The notes below the pieces were generated by a model, which worked only from the letters and a program-made list of their open reading frames with translations, did not search any database and was not told the origin of the DNA. Both the position numbers and the translations under genes were made by a program. A stretch of 64,000 bases of DNA from Mycobacterium sp. (GTDB taxonomy: Bacteria; Actinomycetota; Actinomycetes; Mycobacteriales; Mycobacteriaceae): contig JAGQTV010000102.1 of the NCBI GenBank assembly GCA_020438845.1, forward strand, positions 62,001-126,000, written 5' to 3'. Below are positions 8,537 to 17,577 of this stretch, in pieces. The first letter of the stretch is position 1, and every line of letters begins with the position of its first letter.

Positions 8537-10525
8537 CTACTGCAATCCAGTGCTACCGGGTCCGCGCCACTCGTAGATGCGGGCGCCCCCGTTGTCGTAG
8601 ATCTTCGCCCACGACGAAGACTTGTCCAATGACACTAGCCCGTCCGGCATCACGAAACCGCGGACCACGGGACTGCTGGTGATCACATAGCGGATGTTCA
8701 ACGCCCGGACTGCGTCTGCCACCCGCGGATCGTGGTCGGCGTCGTCGGCGTACGCCCAGAAGATGAAGCGGTTGTAACCGGGGCCCTGTTGCACCGGGTA
8801 GTCATAGTGGGTCCACAACGGGTGCAGGTCTGCCACCGCGTACATCCAGGCCGTGCCGTCAACGTTGGCGTCGCCGATCACAGTGTCGCGCGCTCCGGGC
8901 AATTGGGCCAGATATGCGAAGGCCTGCAAATCCTTGTCGCCGATTATCACCTGGTCGTACTTTTCGCCTATCAGGTAGCGGTGCCGCGGCAAGTAGTGCC
9001 AAGCGAGACCGACGCACACCAGGACCAGCAGTCCGGCGGTCGCGCCTATCCAGAACCTGGGGCCCCTGTCGATCCCGCGCGCCTCGGCCCGGCCTCGCAC
9101 CCAGTCCACCACCAGTCGGGCGCCGGAGAACAGCGCCAGCCCGGCCATCGGCGCCAGCAGCAACGTCACCACGGCCGACAACCGGCGCGGATCGCTGTAG
9201 AACAGATCGCTGTACTTACCGGTCAGGGCACCGATCGGACCGCCGAATGGCGCCGAGGAGTGCACGATCGAGACAATCAGCAGTAGCCAGACCGCAGCCG
9301 GCCACCAGATGCGCTTGACAAGCAGCATGAGGAAGCCGATGCCGGCTAGTCCGATGATGATGTTCTGGATCGGATAGTCGTTCAAGTGGCGGGTGTGCTG
9401 GACGATCGCGTCGAATAACGCCCGCTTCCTGCCCATGTGCGTGACGAATGTATGTCCGGTGATGATTTCGGCCTGCTGCAGGACCCCGAGGAATTGCGGG
9501 AGCAGTACCGCCAGCGTCGGAGCCCCGATGGCCAGGAGCGTCAGGAAATCTTTGCGCCGTCCTTTGTTCCCGGGACCGGCCACGGGATTCCGCAGCGCGT
9601 CCAACAACCACCATGCAGTCACGAACGTCACCACCACGACACCGCCGGTGATATGAACGGAGAACACCCCAACGGTTGCCAGCACCGCCAACGGGATACG
9701 CCAACGGTGCGCCAGCGACGACGTGACCAGTACGAACGTGGGCACCGCCAAGCCGTAGGCCACCAGGTTGGGCATCGCGGCGGTATCGAACTCGACGTAG
9801 GGCACTGCGGTGAACGACGCCGACAGCGCGGCCGCGGTTGCCGAAGCGCCGGCGGTGCGCCAGAGAGTGGTCCGACCGTTCAGGAGCTGCCAGGTGAGCA
9901 AGCCCGCGCTGAGTGGGAACAGCCAGACCGCGGCCGCCAGCGAGCTCAACGTGTAGGCGGTGGTCGGAGCCGAGCCGGTGAGTTGGGCCAGTACGGCTCC
10001 CAGCGCATGGAAAGCCGACGGGTAGTACAGCGGCGCCTTGGTTTCGACGTTCCGCAACTCACCCATATGAGTCGGGGAAGCCTGGCCGGTGTCGAGGATC
10101 CAACGGATGGTGTTGGCGTGCCAGACCGAGTCCCAGGTACTGGGGATGGATTGCCAATGTGGCATCCCCCGCCAAGCCGCGTAGCCGATGGCGAGGGCTC
10201 CGAGCAGTACCCCGGCGGCCGCCGCCCACTCAGGTCCGCGGTCCTGGGGCGGCCGGTCGGACCTCCCCTCGCGGGGTCCACCCAGCATGATGCGCAAGCC
10301 GAAAGCCAAGCCGGTCATCGCTGCCCACGCCATCAGAGCAGTCAGTGCGTTCCAGCGGACGCCGATAGCACCGAAGGGCACGATCGCGAGGGACACCACC
10401 CCGTAGGTCAGGGCTGGGCCGACGGCCGTGGCGAGTGGCCAGCGCAGGCCTCCGGCGCGCGCGACGACGGCGCCCGGCACGATCATCAGCACGACCGCGG
10501 CAAGCACTCCGGTGCCGAAGTTCAC
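8537..10525 (-). CDS. GT-C-like polytopic membrane protein (Rv3779 family, DUF6541)
   Basis: A 662-residue protein with many membrane helices and a C-terminal periplasmic domain (LAQLPGARDTVIGDANVDG, YNRFIFWAYADDADHDPRV). Length and position match Rv3779, for which a role in adding galactosamine to arabinogalactan from polyprenyl-phospho-GalNAc has been reported. The acceptor-side residues cannot be verified here. ATG 10525 is preceded by an intergenic stretch shared with the divergent class V protein. Annotated often as DUF6541. Confidence 0.85.
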   Translation of the reverse strand: MNFGTGVLAAVVLMIVPGAVVARAGGLRWPLATAVGPALTYGVVSLAIVPFGAIGVRWNALTALMAWAAMTGLAFGLRIMLGGPREGRSDRPPQDRGPEWAAAAGVLLGALAIGYAAWRGMPHWQSIPSTWDSVWHANTIRWILDTGQASPTHMGELRNVETKAPLYYPSAFHALGAVLAQLTGSAPTTAYTLSSLAAAVWLFPLSAGLLTWQLLNGRTTLWRTAGASATAAALSASFTAVPYVEFDTAAMPNLVAYGLAVPTFVLVTSSLAHRWRIPLAVLATVGVFSVHITGGVVVVTFVTAWWLLDALRNPVAGPGNKGRRKDFLTLLAIGAPTLAVLLPQFLGVLQQAEIITGHTFVTHMGRKRALFDAIVQHTRHLNDYPIQNIIIGLAGIGFLMLLVKRIWWPAAVWLLLIVSIVHSSAPFGGPIGALTGKYSDLFYSDPRRLSAVVTLLLAPMAGLALFSGARLVVDWVRGRAEARGIDRGPRFWIGATAGLLVLVCVGLAWHYLPRHRYLIGEKYDQVIIGDKDLQAFAYLAQLPGARDTVIGDANVDGTAWMYAVADLHPLWTHYDYPVQQGPGYNRFIFWAYADDADHDPRVADAVRALNIRYVITSSPVVRGFVMPDGLVSLDKSSSWAKIYDNGGARIYEWRGPGSTGLQ

Positions 10526-10623
10526 TGGCTTAGTATGGTGAAGCGCTCCGGGATACCGGCGGGTGGGTTACTGCGGTGTCAGCCGGATCTGCGCTGATGG
10601 CGGACGACCGAAGGTGGGTGGGG

Positions 10624-11832
10624 ATGGCTTACGACGTCGCCCGCGTGCGCGGCCTGCATCCCGCCCTCGGTGACGGTTGGATGCGATTCGATGCCCAGGC
10701 CGGCATGCTCATTCCGGAGTCGGTCGCCTCTACCGTGTCGACGGCTTTCCGGGGCTCCATGGCCAACGTCGGAACGAGCGGTATCAGCCCGCACCCCGCG
10801 GCGCAGCGCAGCGTCGCCGTCCTCGACGCCGCCCGACGAGCCGTCGCCGACCTCGTCAATGCAGATCCTGCCGGGGTTGTTCTCGGTCCCGACCGGACTG
10901 TGCTGCTCACCTCGCTGGCCGATGCGTCATCTGCTCGATCCGGTCTGGGCAAAGAGGTCGTCGTCACACGTCTCGATGACGAAGCCAACATCGTGCCCTG
11001 GCTGCGGGCCGCCGACCGGTACGGCGCCCGGGTGAAGTGGGCCGAGGTCGACATCGAGACCGGCGAGCTGCCCGAATGGCAGTGGTCCGACCTACTCACT
11101 CCCGACACCCGGCTGGCGGCAATACCGTCGGCGTCCTCGACATTGGGAACCGTCACCGACGTCGCCGCCGTCGCCAAACTGGTGCACAACGTCGGTGGGC
11201 TGGTGGTGGTGGACCACACCGCCGCCGCACCGTATCGGTTGCTGGACGTCCAGGAGGTCGAGGCCGACGTGGTGGCGCTGGACGCCACTTCCTGGGGTGG
11301 CCCGCCGATCGGTGCGCTCGTCTTCCGGGATCCGGCGGTGATCGAGACGTTCGGATCGGTGTCGATAAATCCCAATGCCAGCGGATCCGGTCGGCTTGAA
11401 CTGGCCGGACACCAATATGCGCTGCTGGCCGGGGTGGTTGCCAGTATTGAATACCTGGCCGCCTTGGACGAAGACGCCGACGGCGGCAGGCGCGCGAAGC
11501 TCAGACGCTCCATGGAGGCTGCGCGCAACTACCTTGATGGTCTGTTCGACTATCTGATGTCCTCGCTGCGGTCGCTGCCCAGGGCCACGGTCATCGGCAG
11601 TCCTTCTGCCGCCATTCCGGTTGTAAGCCTGGTGTTCGATGGTGTGCCTGCCGAACGGGTGGTGCAGCGATTGGCTGCAAACGGCGTGCTGGTGACCTCC
11701 AGCATCACCTCTCGCGTGCTGGATGCCCTCGGGGTCAACGAAATCGGCGGTGCCGTCACGATCGGGCTGGCGCACTATTCGACGACGAATGAGGTCGATC
11801 ACCTGGTTCGCACGCTCGCCTCGCTGGGCTGA
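10624..11832 (+). CDS. Cysteine desulfurase-like (class V aminotransferase fold) protein, PLP lysine absent
   Basis: A 402-residue protein of the SufS/IscS-like fold, equivalent of Rv3778c: [13 protein letters not shown] at the start, PLP-domain patterns SRLDDEAN-like [14 protein letters not shown] and [18 protein letters not shown]. In true desulfurases the cofactor lysine sits in SxHKxxGPxGxGAL. Here the aligned segment is [14 protein letters not shown], with Thr where Lys should be and no nearby lysine, so ordinary PLP aldimine chemistry looks impossible. The M. tuberculosis protein, as I recall it, has His there. ATG 10624 is used because it matches the homologue; the reading frame extends 16 codons upstream. 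It diverges from the Rv3779-like gene. Confidence 0.85.
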   Translation: MAYDVARVRGLHPALGDGWMRFDAQAGMLIPESVASTVSTAFRGSMANVGTSGISPHPAAQRSVAVLDAARRAVADLVNADPAGVVLGPDRTVLLTSLADASSARSGLGKEVVVTRLDDEANIVPWLRAADRYGARVKWAEVDIETGELPEWQWSDLLTPDTRLAAIPSASSTLGTVTDVAAVAKLVHNVGGLVVVDHTAAAPYRLLDVQEVEADVVALDATSWGGPPIGALVFRDPAVIETFGSVSINPNASGSGRLELAGHQYALLAGVVASIEYLAALDEDADGGRRAKLRRSMEAARNYLDGLFDYLMSSLRSLPRATVIGSPSAAIPVVSLVFDGVPAERVVQRLAANGVLVTSSITSRVLDALGVNEIGGAVTIGLAHYSTTNEVDHLVRTLASLG

Positions 11833-11841
11833 GGCCCGCCG

Positions 11842-12819
11842 CTACAGCGTCAGCAACACCTTGCCTGCGGTGCGGCCCTCCGCTAGTTGGCGATGCGCTT
11901 CGGCGGCCTGCTGGATCGGAAACCGTGCACCGATCACGGGTCGCACGGTCCCCTCGGCGATCATGGGCCACACCCGTTCGACCACCGTGGCGGTGATGAC
12001 ACCCTTGCCATGTGGGCCGTCGACCGGTCGGCTACGCAGGGCGGTTCCCATCAGCGTTATCCGCTTGCCGATCAGCGTTGCGATGTTGATCTCGGCCTTC
12101 ACTCCACCCTGCATGCCGATGATCACCAGTCGGCCGTCGGGAGCGAGGGTGGCCAGATTGCGTTCCAGATAGGAGGCCCCCATGATGTCGAGGATCACGT
12201 CGGCCCCCGAACCCTCGGTCGCCTGGCGAACCTGTTCGACGAAGTCGCTGTCGCGGTAGGAGATGGCGACGTCGGCCCCGAGTTCGCGACACAGTTGCAG
12301 CTTCGCCGTCGATCCTGCCGTCACTGCCACCTTGGCCCCGAGTTCGCGTGCCACCTGGATGGCGTGTGTTCCGATCCCGCTTGCTCCGCCGTGGATGAGG
12401 ACCCACTCGCCGGGGCTCAAGTCTGCAGCCATGACCAGGTTGGACCACACCGTGCAGGTCACCTCGGGCAGTGCTGCGGCATCCTGCAGAGGGATTCCGG
12501 CGGGCACCGGCATCACTTGGACGGCCGGCACGGCGACGTACTGGGCATAGCCCCCGCCGGCTAGGAGGGCGCACACCGGTTGGCCGACCTGGAGGCCTGA
12601 CACTCCAGCTCCGACGGCGGCGATGACGCCGGAAACCTCGAGACCGAGGATGTCGCTGGCCCCGGGCGGCGGCGGATATTTGCCTGCGGCCTGAAGCAGA
12701 TCTGCGCGGTTCACTCCGGCTGCACAAACCTCGATCAGGACTTCGCCGGGGCGCGCGGGTACATCAGGCACCGACTCCCAGTGCAGCCCCCCGGTGGGTG
12801 CTGTGACGACGGCCAGCAT
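11842..12819 (-). CDS. NAD(P)H:quinone oxidoreductase (zinc-free MDR family)
   Basis: A 325-residue medium-chain dehydrogenase/reductase of the zeta-crystallin/QOR type (Rv3777-like). Visible marks: AGVNRADLLQAAGKYPPPPG near residue 45, the nucleotide-binding VLIHGGASGIGTHAIQVA, and GGRLVIIG-like DGRLVIIGMQGG. No zinc-ligand cysteines of alcohol dehydrogenases. ATG 12819 (MLAVVTAPTGG) is preferred over an in-frame start at 12855 that runs toward the tRNA. It converges on the Rv3778c-like gene with 9 nt between stops. Confidence 0.88.
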   Translation of the reverse strand: MLAVVTAPTGGLHWESVPDVPARPGEVLIEVCAAGVNRADLLQAAGKYPPPPGASDILGLEVSGVIAAVGAGVSGLQVGQPVCALLAGGGYAQYVAVPAVQVMPVPAGIPLQDAAALPEVTCTVWSNLVMAADLSPGEWVLIHGGASGIGTHAIQVARELGAKVAVTAGSTAKLQLCRELGADVAISYRDSDFVEQVRQATEGSGADVILDIMGASYLERNLATLAPDGRLVIIGMQGGVKAEINIATLIGKRITLMGTALRSRPVDGPHGKGVITATVVERVWPMIAEGTVRPVIGARFPIQQAAEAHRQLAEGRTAGKVLLTL

Positions 12820-12872
12820 GCGGTCAAACCTACGCGGTCTGGCCTGATTCGCCACGCGCTACGCTTTCTGGC

Positions 12873-12959
12873 GGTGGCGTGGCAGAGCGGCCTAATGCAC
12901 TCGCCTTGAAAGCGAGAGACGGCTAACACCGTCCGGGGGTTCAAATCCCTCCGCCACCG
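12873..12959 (+). tRNA. tRNA-Ser(UGA)
   Basis: 87 nt. The acceptor stem GGTGGCG pairs with CGCCACC at 12952-12958, the discriminator is G. The anticodon loop CTTGAAA between CTCGC and GCGAG gives anticodon TGA. A long variable arm (GACGG...CCGTC) and T-loop TTCAAAT are present, as expected for a class II serine tRNA. CCA is not encoded. Confidence 0.97.
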
Positions 12960-13131
12960 CAATGTGATGTGTCAGGACATCGGCATAGCGATTGGGGCCG
13001 GGTTTGACGCCGCGGCGTTGGTAGTCCCTGGTGGGTATCCGTTGGGTCTTGCTGTTCGGCCATCGACTGTAGGCAGCTAGATCAAAATTCCTTTTGCCGC
13101 CCCAGTCCTCCCCACCGATCCCAACACCTGC

Positions 13132-13137
13132 TAGGTT
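13132..13137 (+). promoter_or_regulatory. Possible -10 element for leaderless hemophore-like mRNA
   Basis: TAGGTT matches the mycobacterial TANNNT -10 pattern and lies 7 nt before ATG 13145, the spacing expected when transcription starts at the start codon. No Shine-Dalgarno is visible. No convincing -35 was found; inference only. Confidence 0.3.
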
Positions 13138-13144
13138 GCCCGAC

Positions 13145-13522
13145 ATGAGTGTCATTAATAAGGGGTTTGGTCGGCACCTGGGTACGGCGGCTGGCCTGGC
13201 CTGTCTTGCCATAGGGGTAGCAGCACCGGCCTCTGCCGACAATCTCAACACCACGACGTGCTCGCAACAACAGGTCATGTCGTCGCTACAGCAGAGCGCC
13301 CCCTTGATCTGGGGCAGGATTAGTAGCGATCCACAAACAGAGCAAAAGGTGCGCGCGGCCCTTGATGTGCTCCTTGCCATTCCCCCAGGCCAGCGCGATC
13401 AGGAAGCCAATACGCTGGAGCAGGCCCTGGGCAAAGATCAGTTGTCTGACATCAGCGATGACGTCCTCAACGCCTCGGGTGGTCCGATTGGCAGAGCTGT
13501 CAACGCTTGCCACAAATTCTGA
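13145..13522 (+). CDS. Secreted hemophore-related protein (Rv0203/Rv1174c-type family)
   Basis: A 125-residue exported protein: basic N-terminus, hydrophobic segment ending in APASADN (signal peptidase I site near residue 33), then a small helical domain beginning TTTCSQQQVMSSLQQ and ending NACHKF. The paired cysteines and helical pattern fit mycobacterial heme-binding hemophore-like proteins. Heme ligands are not evident, so transport of heme is inference. It follows the tRNA and faces the lysA-like gene; the opposite strand carries a short reading frame coupled to lysA (13438-13668). Confidence 0.75.
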   Translation: MSVINKGFGRHLGTAAGLACLAIGVAAPASADNLNTTTCSQQQVMSSLQQSAPLIWGRISSDPQTEQKVRAALDVLLAIPPGQRDQEANTLEQALGKDQLSDISDDVLNASGGPIGRAVNACHKF

Positions 13523-13668
13523 TCCACCTTCTTGTGGAACGCGGGTATCAAGTCAGACACACCCCACTCCCGAACCGGTTCCTCGTTGAGAATTCCGGCC
13601 AGCACACGCAGCGGTAGTCGAAGCCGCGCGGTCGCCTTCTGATCCGTTGCACTCGAGAGCTTTGTCAT
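13438..13668 (-). pseudogene. Short reading frame coupled to the lysA-like gene, possibly a truncated gene
   Basis: ATG 13668 overlaps the lysA-like stop codon (ATGA), the arrangement of a translationally coupled next gene. The 76-residue product starts MTKLSSATDQKATARLRLP and includes LAGILNEEPVREWGVSDLI before running antisense into the hemophore-like gene. I do not recognise a family. The first 48 codons lie in otherwise empty DNA and read like protein; the rest is shadow of the opposite strand. It may be the 5' remnant of a gene once downstream of lysA, or chance. Confidence 0.3.
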
Positions 13669-14990
13669 TGCTCTTCGATCGCCGGCGCGTGGGTGGCCAG
13701 CAGGTCGTCGTAGGTCTCGCGGCGCACCACAAGGCGGGCGGTACCGTCGGCGACGAATACGATCGCCGGTTTGAGCGCACCGTTGTAGTTGTTCGACATG
13801 GTGTAGGAGTAGGCGCCGGTGACGGCCAAGGCAAGCAGATCGCCCATCCGCGCCGGGGGAAGCGGGGCCTGGTCGACCAGCAGGTCTCCCGATTCGCACT
13901 GGCGACCCACCACCTGGGCGGTCTCGGTCCAGGGCTCGCCGAGCCGGTTGGCCAGCACCGCCTCGTAGCGCTGTCCGGTCAGGGCGATGTCGAGCTGGTC
14001 GGCCAGGCCGCCGTCGACCGCGACGAACGCCCGCCCGGTGTGCTTGACCGCAACGACGGTATAGAGGGTGATACCAGCGCGCGCCACTAACGACCTCCCG
14101 GGCTCGATGAGCAATCGAGCACCGGCAGGCAGGTGAGCGCGGGCGGCTTCGGTCACGGCATCGAGGTATTGCTCGACGGTGGGGGCGTGCTCAGCGTAGG
14201 TGTAGGACACGCCCAAGCCACCGCCCACGTCATAGGTTCCGAAATCTCCGACGCTGCTGAGCCTTTCTATGGCGTCGGCGAACGACTCGGTATCGAGGAT
14301 TTGGGAGCCGACGTGGACGTGCACACCCTCGAACCGAAAGAGCGGGTGCGCTTGGATGCGCGCGATGGCCTGGGCCGCCTGGTCGAACGGCAGCCCGAAC
14401 TTGGACGTATTGCCCCCGGTGGCCTGAGAGTGGTGGGTACGGGCGTCAATACCGGGGATCACCCGCAACATCACCGCTTGCGGCCGACGCAGTAATCGTT
14501 CCAAGCGGTCCAACTCGTCTTCGTTGTCGACGATGATGGTGCCCACCCCCGCGTCGAGAGCATGAGTCAGCTCGGCATCGGTCTTGGCGTTGCCGTGGAA
14601 GTACACCATGGCCGGATCGACGTTCGCGGCCAGCGCCAGGCGGAACTCGCCTCCGCCAGCAACGTCGATGGCCAGGCCCTCTTCGACGGCCAGGCGGTAC
14701 ATCGCCACCGCGGGGAGTGATTTCGAGGCGAAGAGCACTTGAGAGTTGGGCCAGCGTCGCACCAGGCCAGTGACGAAACGGCGGGCTTGGCGACGCAAAC
14801 CGGCCTCGTCATAAATATGCAACGGGGTCCCGTACTCGGCAGCGAGTTCGTCGACCGCGACGCCGCCGATGGTGAGCACACCGGAGGCGTTCGCGGCCGA
14901 TTCTTCAGGCAGGATCCGCCACAGCTCATCCAGCCGTGTCCCGGCGGGGGCGGGACGACTTGTCTGCCGGCCGACGTTCGCGTCTCGCAT
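13665..14990 (-). CDS. Diaminopimelate decarboxylase-like PLP enzyme (LysA paralogue)
   Basis: Group IV (alanine-racemase fold) decarboxylase, about 441 residues. Motifs in order: LFASKSLPAVAMY with the PLP lysine, FHGNAKTDAEL, HVHVGSQILD, LIEPGRSLVARAG for phosphate/PLP binding, and GRQCESGDLL with the catalytic Cys from the partner subunit, then GAYSYTMSNNYNG. These fit meso-diaminopimelate decarboxylase or a close relative. Mycobacteria usually have lysA beside argS/thrA, so this is probably a second copy with a specialised substrate or pathway. ATG 14990 has AAGGA 7 nt upstream; earlier in-frame starts at 15026 and 15065 exist. A LysR-type fragment lies just upstream. Confidence 0.82.
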   Translation of the reverse strand: MRDANVGRQTSRPAPAGTRLDELWRILPEESAANASGVLTIGGVAVDELAAEYGTPLHIYDEAGLRRQARRFVTGLVRRWPNSQVLFASKSLPAVAMYRLAVEEGLAIDVAGGGEFRLALAANVDPAMVYFHGNAKTDAELTHALDAGVGTIIVDNEDELDRLERLLRRPQAVMLRVIPGIDARTHHSQATGGNTSKFGLPFDQAAQAIARIQAHPLFRFEGVHVHVGSQILDTESFADAIERLSSVGDFGTYDVGGGLGVSYTYAEHAPTVEQYLDAVTEAARAHLPAGARLLIEPGRSLVARAGITLYTVVAVKHTGRAFVAVDGGLADQLDIALTGQRYEAVLANRLGEPWTETAQVVGRQCESGDLLVDQAPLPPARMGDLLALAVTGAYSYTMSNNYNGALKPAIVFVADGTARLVVRRETYDDLLATHAPAIEEQ

Positions 14991-15228
14991 GATGCTGTCC
15001 TTCGCAAATGGCCTCTGCTGCGTCATACGCAACAGATGGTTGGATCGGTGAAACATTAGGGTCACTCACCGTAGGAAATGTAGGAGGGCTCTGAACCGCC
15101 CTGGGCTAGCGCTGGCATTGTGTGCTGTCGACCGGGCGATTCTGGTGCTCGCCTGCGTCGTCGGCGAGTTCGCTGATGGCGAGTTGATCGTGTTGGGCCA
15201 GAAGGTGATCGGGTCGGCAGATAATTCG

Positions 15229-15362
15229 ACGCCGAGTTCCTTTTCCAACTTGCTCACAGCTACGGACAGCGCTGATTGCACGACGTGAATTTGTTGTGCG
15301 GTGCGGGAGAAGTTCATCTCGGTGGCCACCTCCATCAAGTGCGCGAGTTGGCGGATCTCCAT
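15229..15362 (-). pseudogene. LysR-family regulator fragment (N-terminal HTH only)
   Basis: From ATG 15362 the minus strand encodes a textbook LysR start: MEIRQLAHLMEVATEMNFS, a helix-turn-helix with RTAQQIHVVQSALSVAVSKLEKELGVEL. The family then continues with F-x-R-x-x-x-x-x-LT-x-AG, but here the sequence changes abruptly to SADPITFWPNTINS and no effector domain follows in any frame before the lysA-like gene. The remaining frame runs to 15066. The fragment sits where a lysR regulator of lysA would be expected, so it looks like a decayed regulator. Confidence 0.65.
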
Positions 15363-15508
15363 TCCGGAGGTTATCGCGTTTCGCGAAGGAATACATCGCG
15401 ACCATTCGTTGGACGCGAAGGTGGAATGCCGCTGTGATGAGAGGTGCAGGAGGCCGAACCGCAACAGCGGCAACGCCACACAGACACCGACCACAGGGAG
15501 CAGAAATC

Positions 15509-15769
15509 ATGAACAAGAACTTCGGGTTCACCGCAATCCTCGCCGGCGGACTGGCCGCAGCCGCTCTGGGACTGGCCGGCCATGCCGCCGCCGATTCCGG
15601 CGACGACAACACCGGCAGCTACACCAGCAATTCCGGCAGCTACTCCTTCGTCGCCACACCGACCGCCTACGCCAGCCCGGCACCCAACTGGATTCCCTGG
15701 GCGAGCGCCGTCAACGACGGAGGCTTCCAGCCCTGGAGCTCGGTATCTGGTACGAGCCATCAGTCCTGA
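15509..15769 (+). CDS. Small secreted protein, family unknown
   Basis: An 86-residue exported protein. Signal peptide MNKNFGFTAILAGGLAAAALG ends near GHAAADS. The mature part is about 55 residues, Ser/Thr/Pro/Trp rich (NSGSYSFVATPTAYASPAP, NWIPWASAVNDGG). GGGAG upstream of ATG 15509 is a plausible ribosome site. Similar tiny exported proteins of unknown role are common in mycobacteria; I assign no function. It is transcribed away from the LysR fragment. Confidence 0.7.
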   Translation: MNKNFGFTAILAGGLAAAALGLAGHAAADSGDDNTGSYTSNSGSYSFVATPTAYASPAPNWIPWASAVNDGGFQPWSSVSGTSHQS

Positions 15770-15825
15770 TCGTCGATAGAACAGCCCAGCGCAACCGCCC
15801 CTATCCCAGAGCCGAGAAATACATC

Positions 15826-16509
15826 ATGAAAACCCTCGACCCGACTGCCGACCAATCCGCACCCCAACTGGCGCCGATGGGCCAACCGCCCCGGCAACCC
15901 GGCCGCTTCACCAGGCTCCCGGCCGCGACCCAGGCCATAGCCAGCGCAGTGCTGCTGCTGCCCACCGTGGCCTTCTACCTCCCGGTCGCACGACATGGCG
16001 ATACCTCGACATGGGCGCTCTGGGCGTCGGGTCCCTACTACCTGGCCATCCTCGCGCTTGTGGCGCGATCCCGCCGTCGCCGTTGGCGGGCGCTGTTAGT
16101 CGCCGCGCTGACCTTCCTCACCGAAGTCGCCGTGCTAGTGATCGCCGGCATCGACAACGACACCGGCACCCAGGTCGTGATTTTTGTGTTCATCTGCGCG
16201 ACACCGCTCGCCTACACCGCGGCATGGGGCATCGCCCGCCGCCAGCACCCGCGCTGGTGGAAAGCCGGCCTGCCCCTGGCAGCAATCCTTGTCATACTGC
16301 CCCTGCGGGTGCTCACCATGGCCCACTGGGGCGCCAGCGGGAGCGCCGCCGCGCTCAACTTCTGGCTGTCCTGGCCCGGAATCGTCGCGCTCGGGTCCCT
16401 GGTGTGCTGGATCGCCGACATCCGCACCCGGAACAGACCAGCCCACATCACCGACACCGCTGGAGAAGACATCGCTCAGCCGCCCGCAGATCAGCCTCAC
16501 TGGGGTTGA
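15826..16509 (+). CDS. Polytopic membrane protein, unknown function
   Basis: A 227-residue protein with a soluble N-terminus (about 30 residues) and about six hydrophobic helices (AIASAVLLLPTVAFYLPVA, ALLVAALTFLTEVAVLVIAG, GLPLAAILVILPLRVL, WPGIVALGSLVCWIADI). No catalytic motif is recognised. It begins 56 nt after the small secreted protein and may share its transcript. The hydrophilic tail ends QPPADQPHWG. Confidence 0.7.
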   Translation: MKTLDPTADQSAPQLAPMGQPPRQPGRFTRLPAATQAIASAVLLLPTVAFYLPVARHGDTSTWALWASGPYYLAILALVARSRRRRWRALLVAALTFLTEVAVLVIAGIDNDTGTQVVIFVFICATPLAYTAAWGIARRQHPRWWKAGLPLAAILVILPLRVLTMAHWGASGSAAALNFWLSWPGIVALGSLVCWIADIRTRNRPAHITDTAGEDIAQPPADQPHWG

Positions 16510-16824
16510 GGCTGATCCACATCAGCGGCTCGTGCTTGAAGCCGTCACCGCGACACCCACAGAACAGGAGGCCATCGCCGCGGCAATGACCGCCTGAACC
16601 GACCCGTCGAAGAACGCCCGCCGACGGAGCGGCTGAGTTGTTCGACACGCGTTAGCTCAGTGCGTAGATCGCGCGATGTGAAATCCGGCCGCACCGCCGC
16701 TATCCGGGCATTGCTGGGCATACTGCAGCGCCAACTCACCACGGACCGGTTGTGGGATGATCTGATGATGCTCACTCGGTGCCCGGTCCTGAAGCGCGGC
16801 TAGTCGGGCCGGAGCTGAACCTGC
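16510..16824. other. Intergenic stretch with protein-like scraps
   Basis: 315 bp without a convincing gene. Two protein-like runs are present on the plus strand: 16511-16597 (HQRLVLEAVTATPTEQEA, no start) and 16678-16803 from GTG (41 codons: AAIRALLGILQRQLTTDR then LWDDLMMLTRC). Neither has a ribosome site or a family I recognise. They could be remnants of decayed genes; no repeat or terminator is seen. Confidence 0.35.
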
Positions 16825-17577
16825 ATGGCTGAACGCGTCAGATTCGCGAGCTCGACTGGACCCGTCCTGGCCGGCCTCGTCGATATTCCCCTCGGTGAAG
16901 TTCGTGGGTGGGGAGTGTTCGCCCATGGATTCACCCTCGGCAAAGACTGCCCGGCCGCCAGCCGGATCTGCAAACAACTCGCCAGCGACGGCATCGGCAT
17001 GCTGCGCTTCGACAACCTCGGGCTGGGCGATTCCGAAGGCGACTGGGGTGACGGCTCGTTCTCACACAAGGTCGAGGACACCGTGCGCGCCGTGGAGTTC
17101 ATGAACAACTCAGGTCGGGAAGTGCGACTGCTGGTCGGGCATTCCTTCGGCGGCTCGGCCGTCATCGCCGCGGCACACCATTGCCCGAGCGTGGCCGCGG
17201 TGGCCAGTATCGGCGCCCCCTTCGAACCCGCTCACGTCGAGCACAACTACGACGCCCTGGTCCACCGCATCGAGGAGGACGGCGAAGCCACGTTCCTCGC
17301 CGGGGGCAAAGCATTGACACTCAAGCGCCACTTCATCGAGGATATTCGCGCCGCCGATCTTCGCGAACGAATCCGAACCCTGCACCGGGCGCTGCTGATC
17401 ATGCATTCACCAACCGACAACACCGTCGGCATCGAAAATGCCAGCGACATCTTCCGCACCGCCCGTCATCCCCGCAGCTTCGTGTCCCTCGAAGGTGCCG
17501 ACCACCTACTCACCGGAAAGAACCAAGCGGCGCGAGCAGCGCGCATCATCAACGCCTGGGCCGACCCCTACCTGTGA
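16825..17577 (+). CDS. Alpha/beta hydrolase
   Basis: A 250-residue alpha/beta hydrolase. Visible are GWGVFAHGFTLGKD (oxyanion region), GHSFGGSAVI with the nucleophile Ser near residue 112, SPTDNTVG with the acid, and LEGADHLLTG with the catalytic His near 230. The sequence resembles the hydrolase half of bifunctional hydrolase/OsmC proteins; the OsmC half is absent. Substrate unknown. Stand-alone gene in a sparse accessory stretch. Confidence 0.82.
   Translation: MAERVRFASSTGPVLAGLVDIPLGEVRGWGVFAHGFTLGKDCPAASRICKQLASDGIGMLRFDNLGLGDSEGDWGDGSFSHKVEDTVRAVEFMNNSGREVRLLVGHSFGGSAVIAAAHHCPSVAAVASIGAPFEPAHVEHNYDALVHRIEEDGEATFLAGGKALTLKRHFIEDIRAADLRERIRTLHRALLIMHSPTDNTVGIENASDIFRTARHPRSFVSLEGADHLLTGKNQAARAARIINAWADPYL

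Noticed and set aside
12961-13144. Minus-strand stretch WPNSKTQRIPTRDYQ near tRNA-Ser(UGA), possibly an integrase remnant
   Set aside because: No catalytic residues or complete domain, and no duplicated tRNA end; too weak to call.
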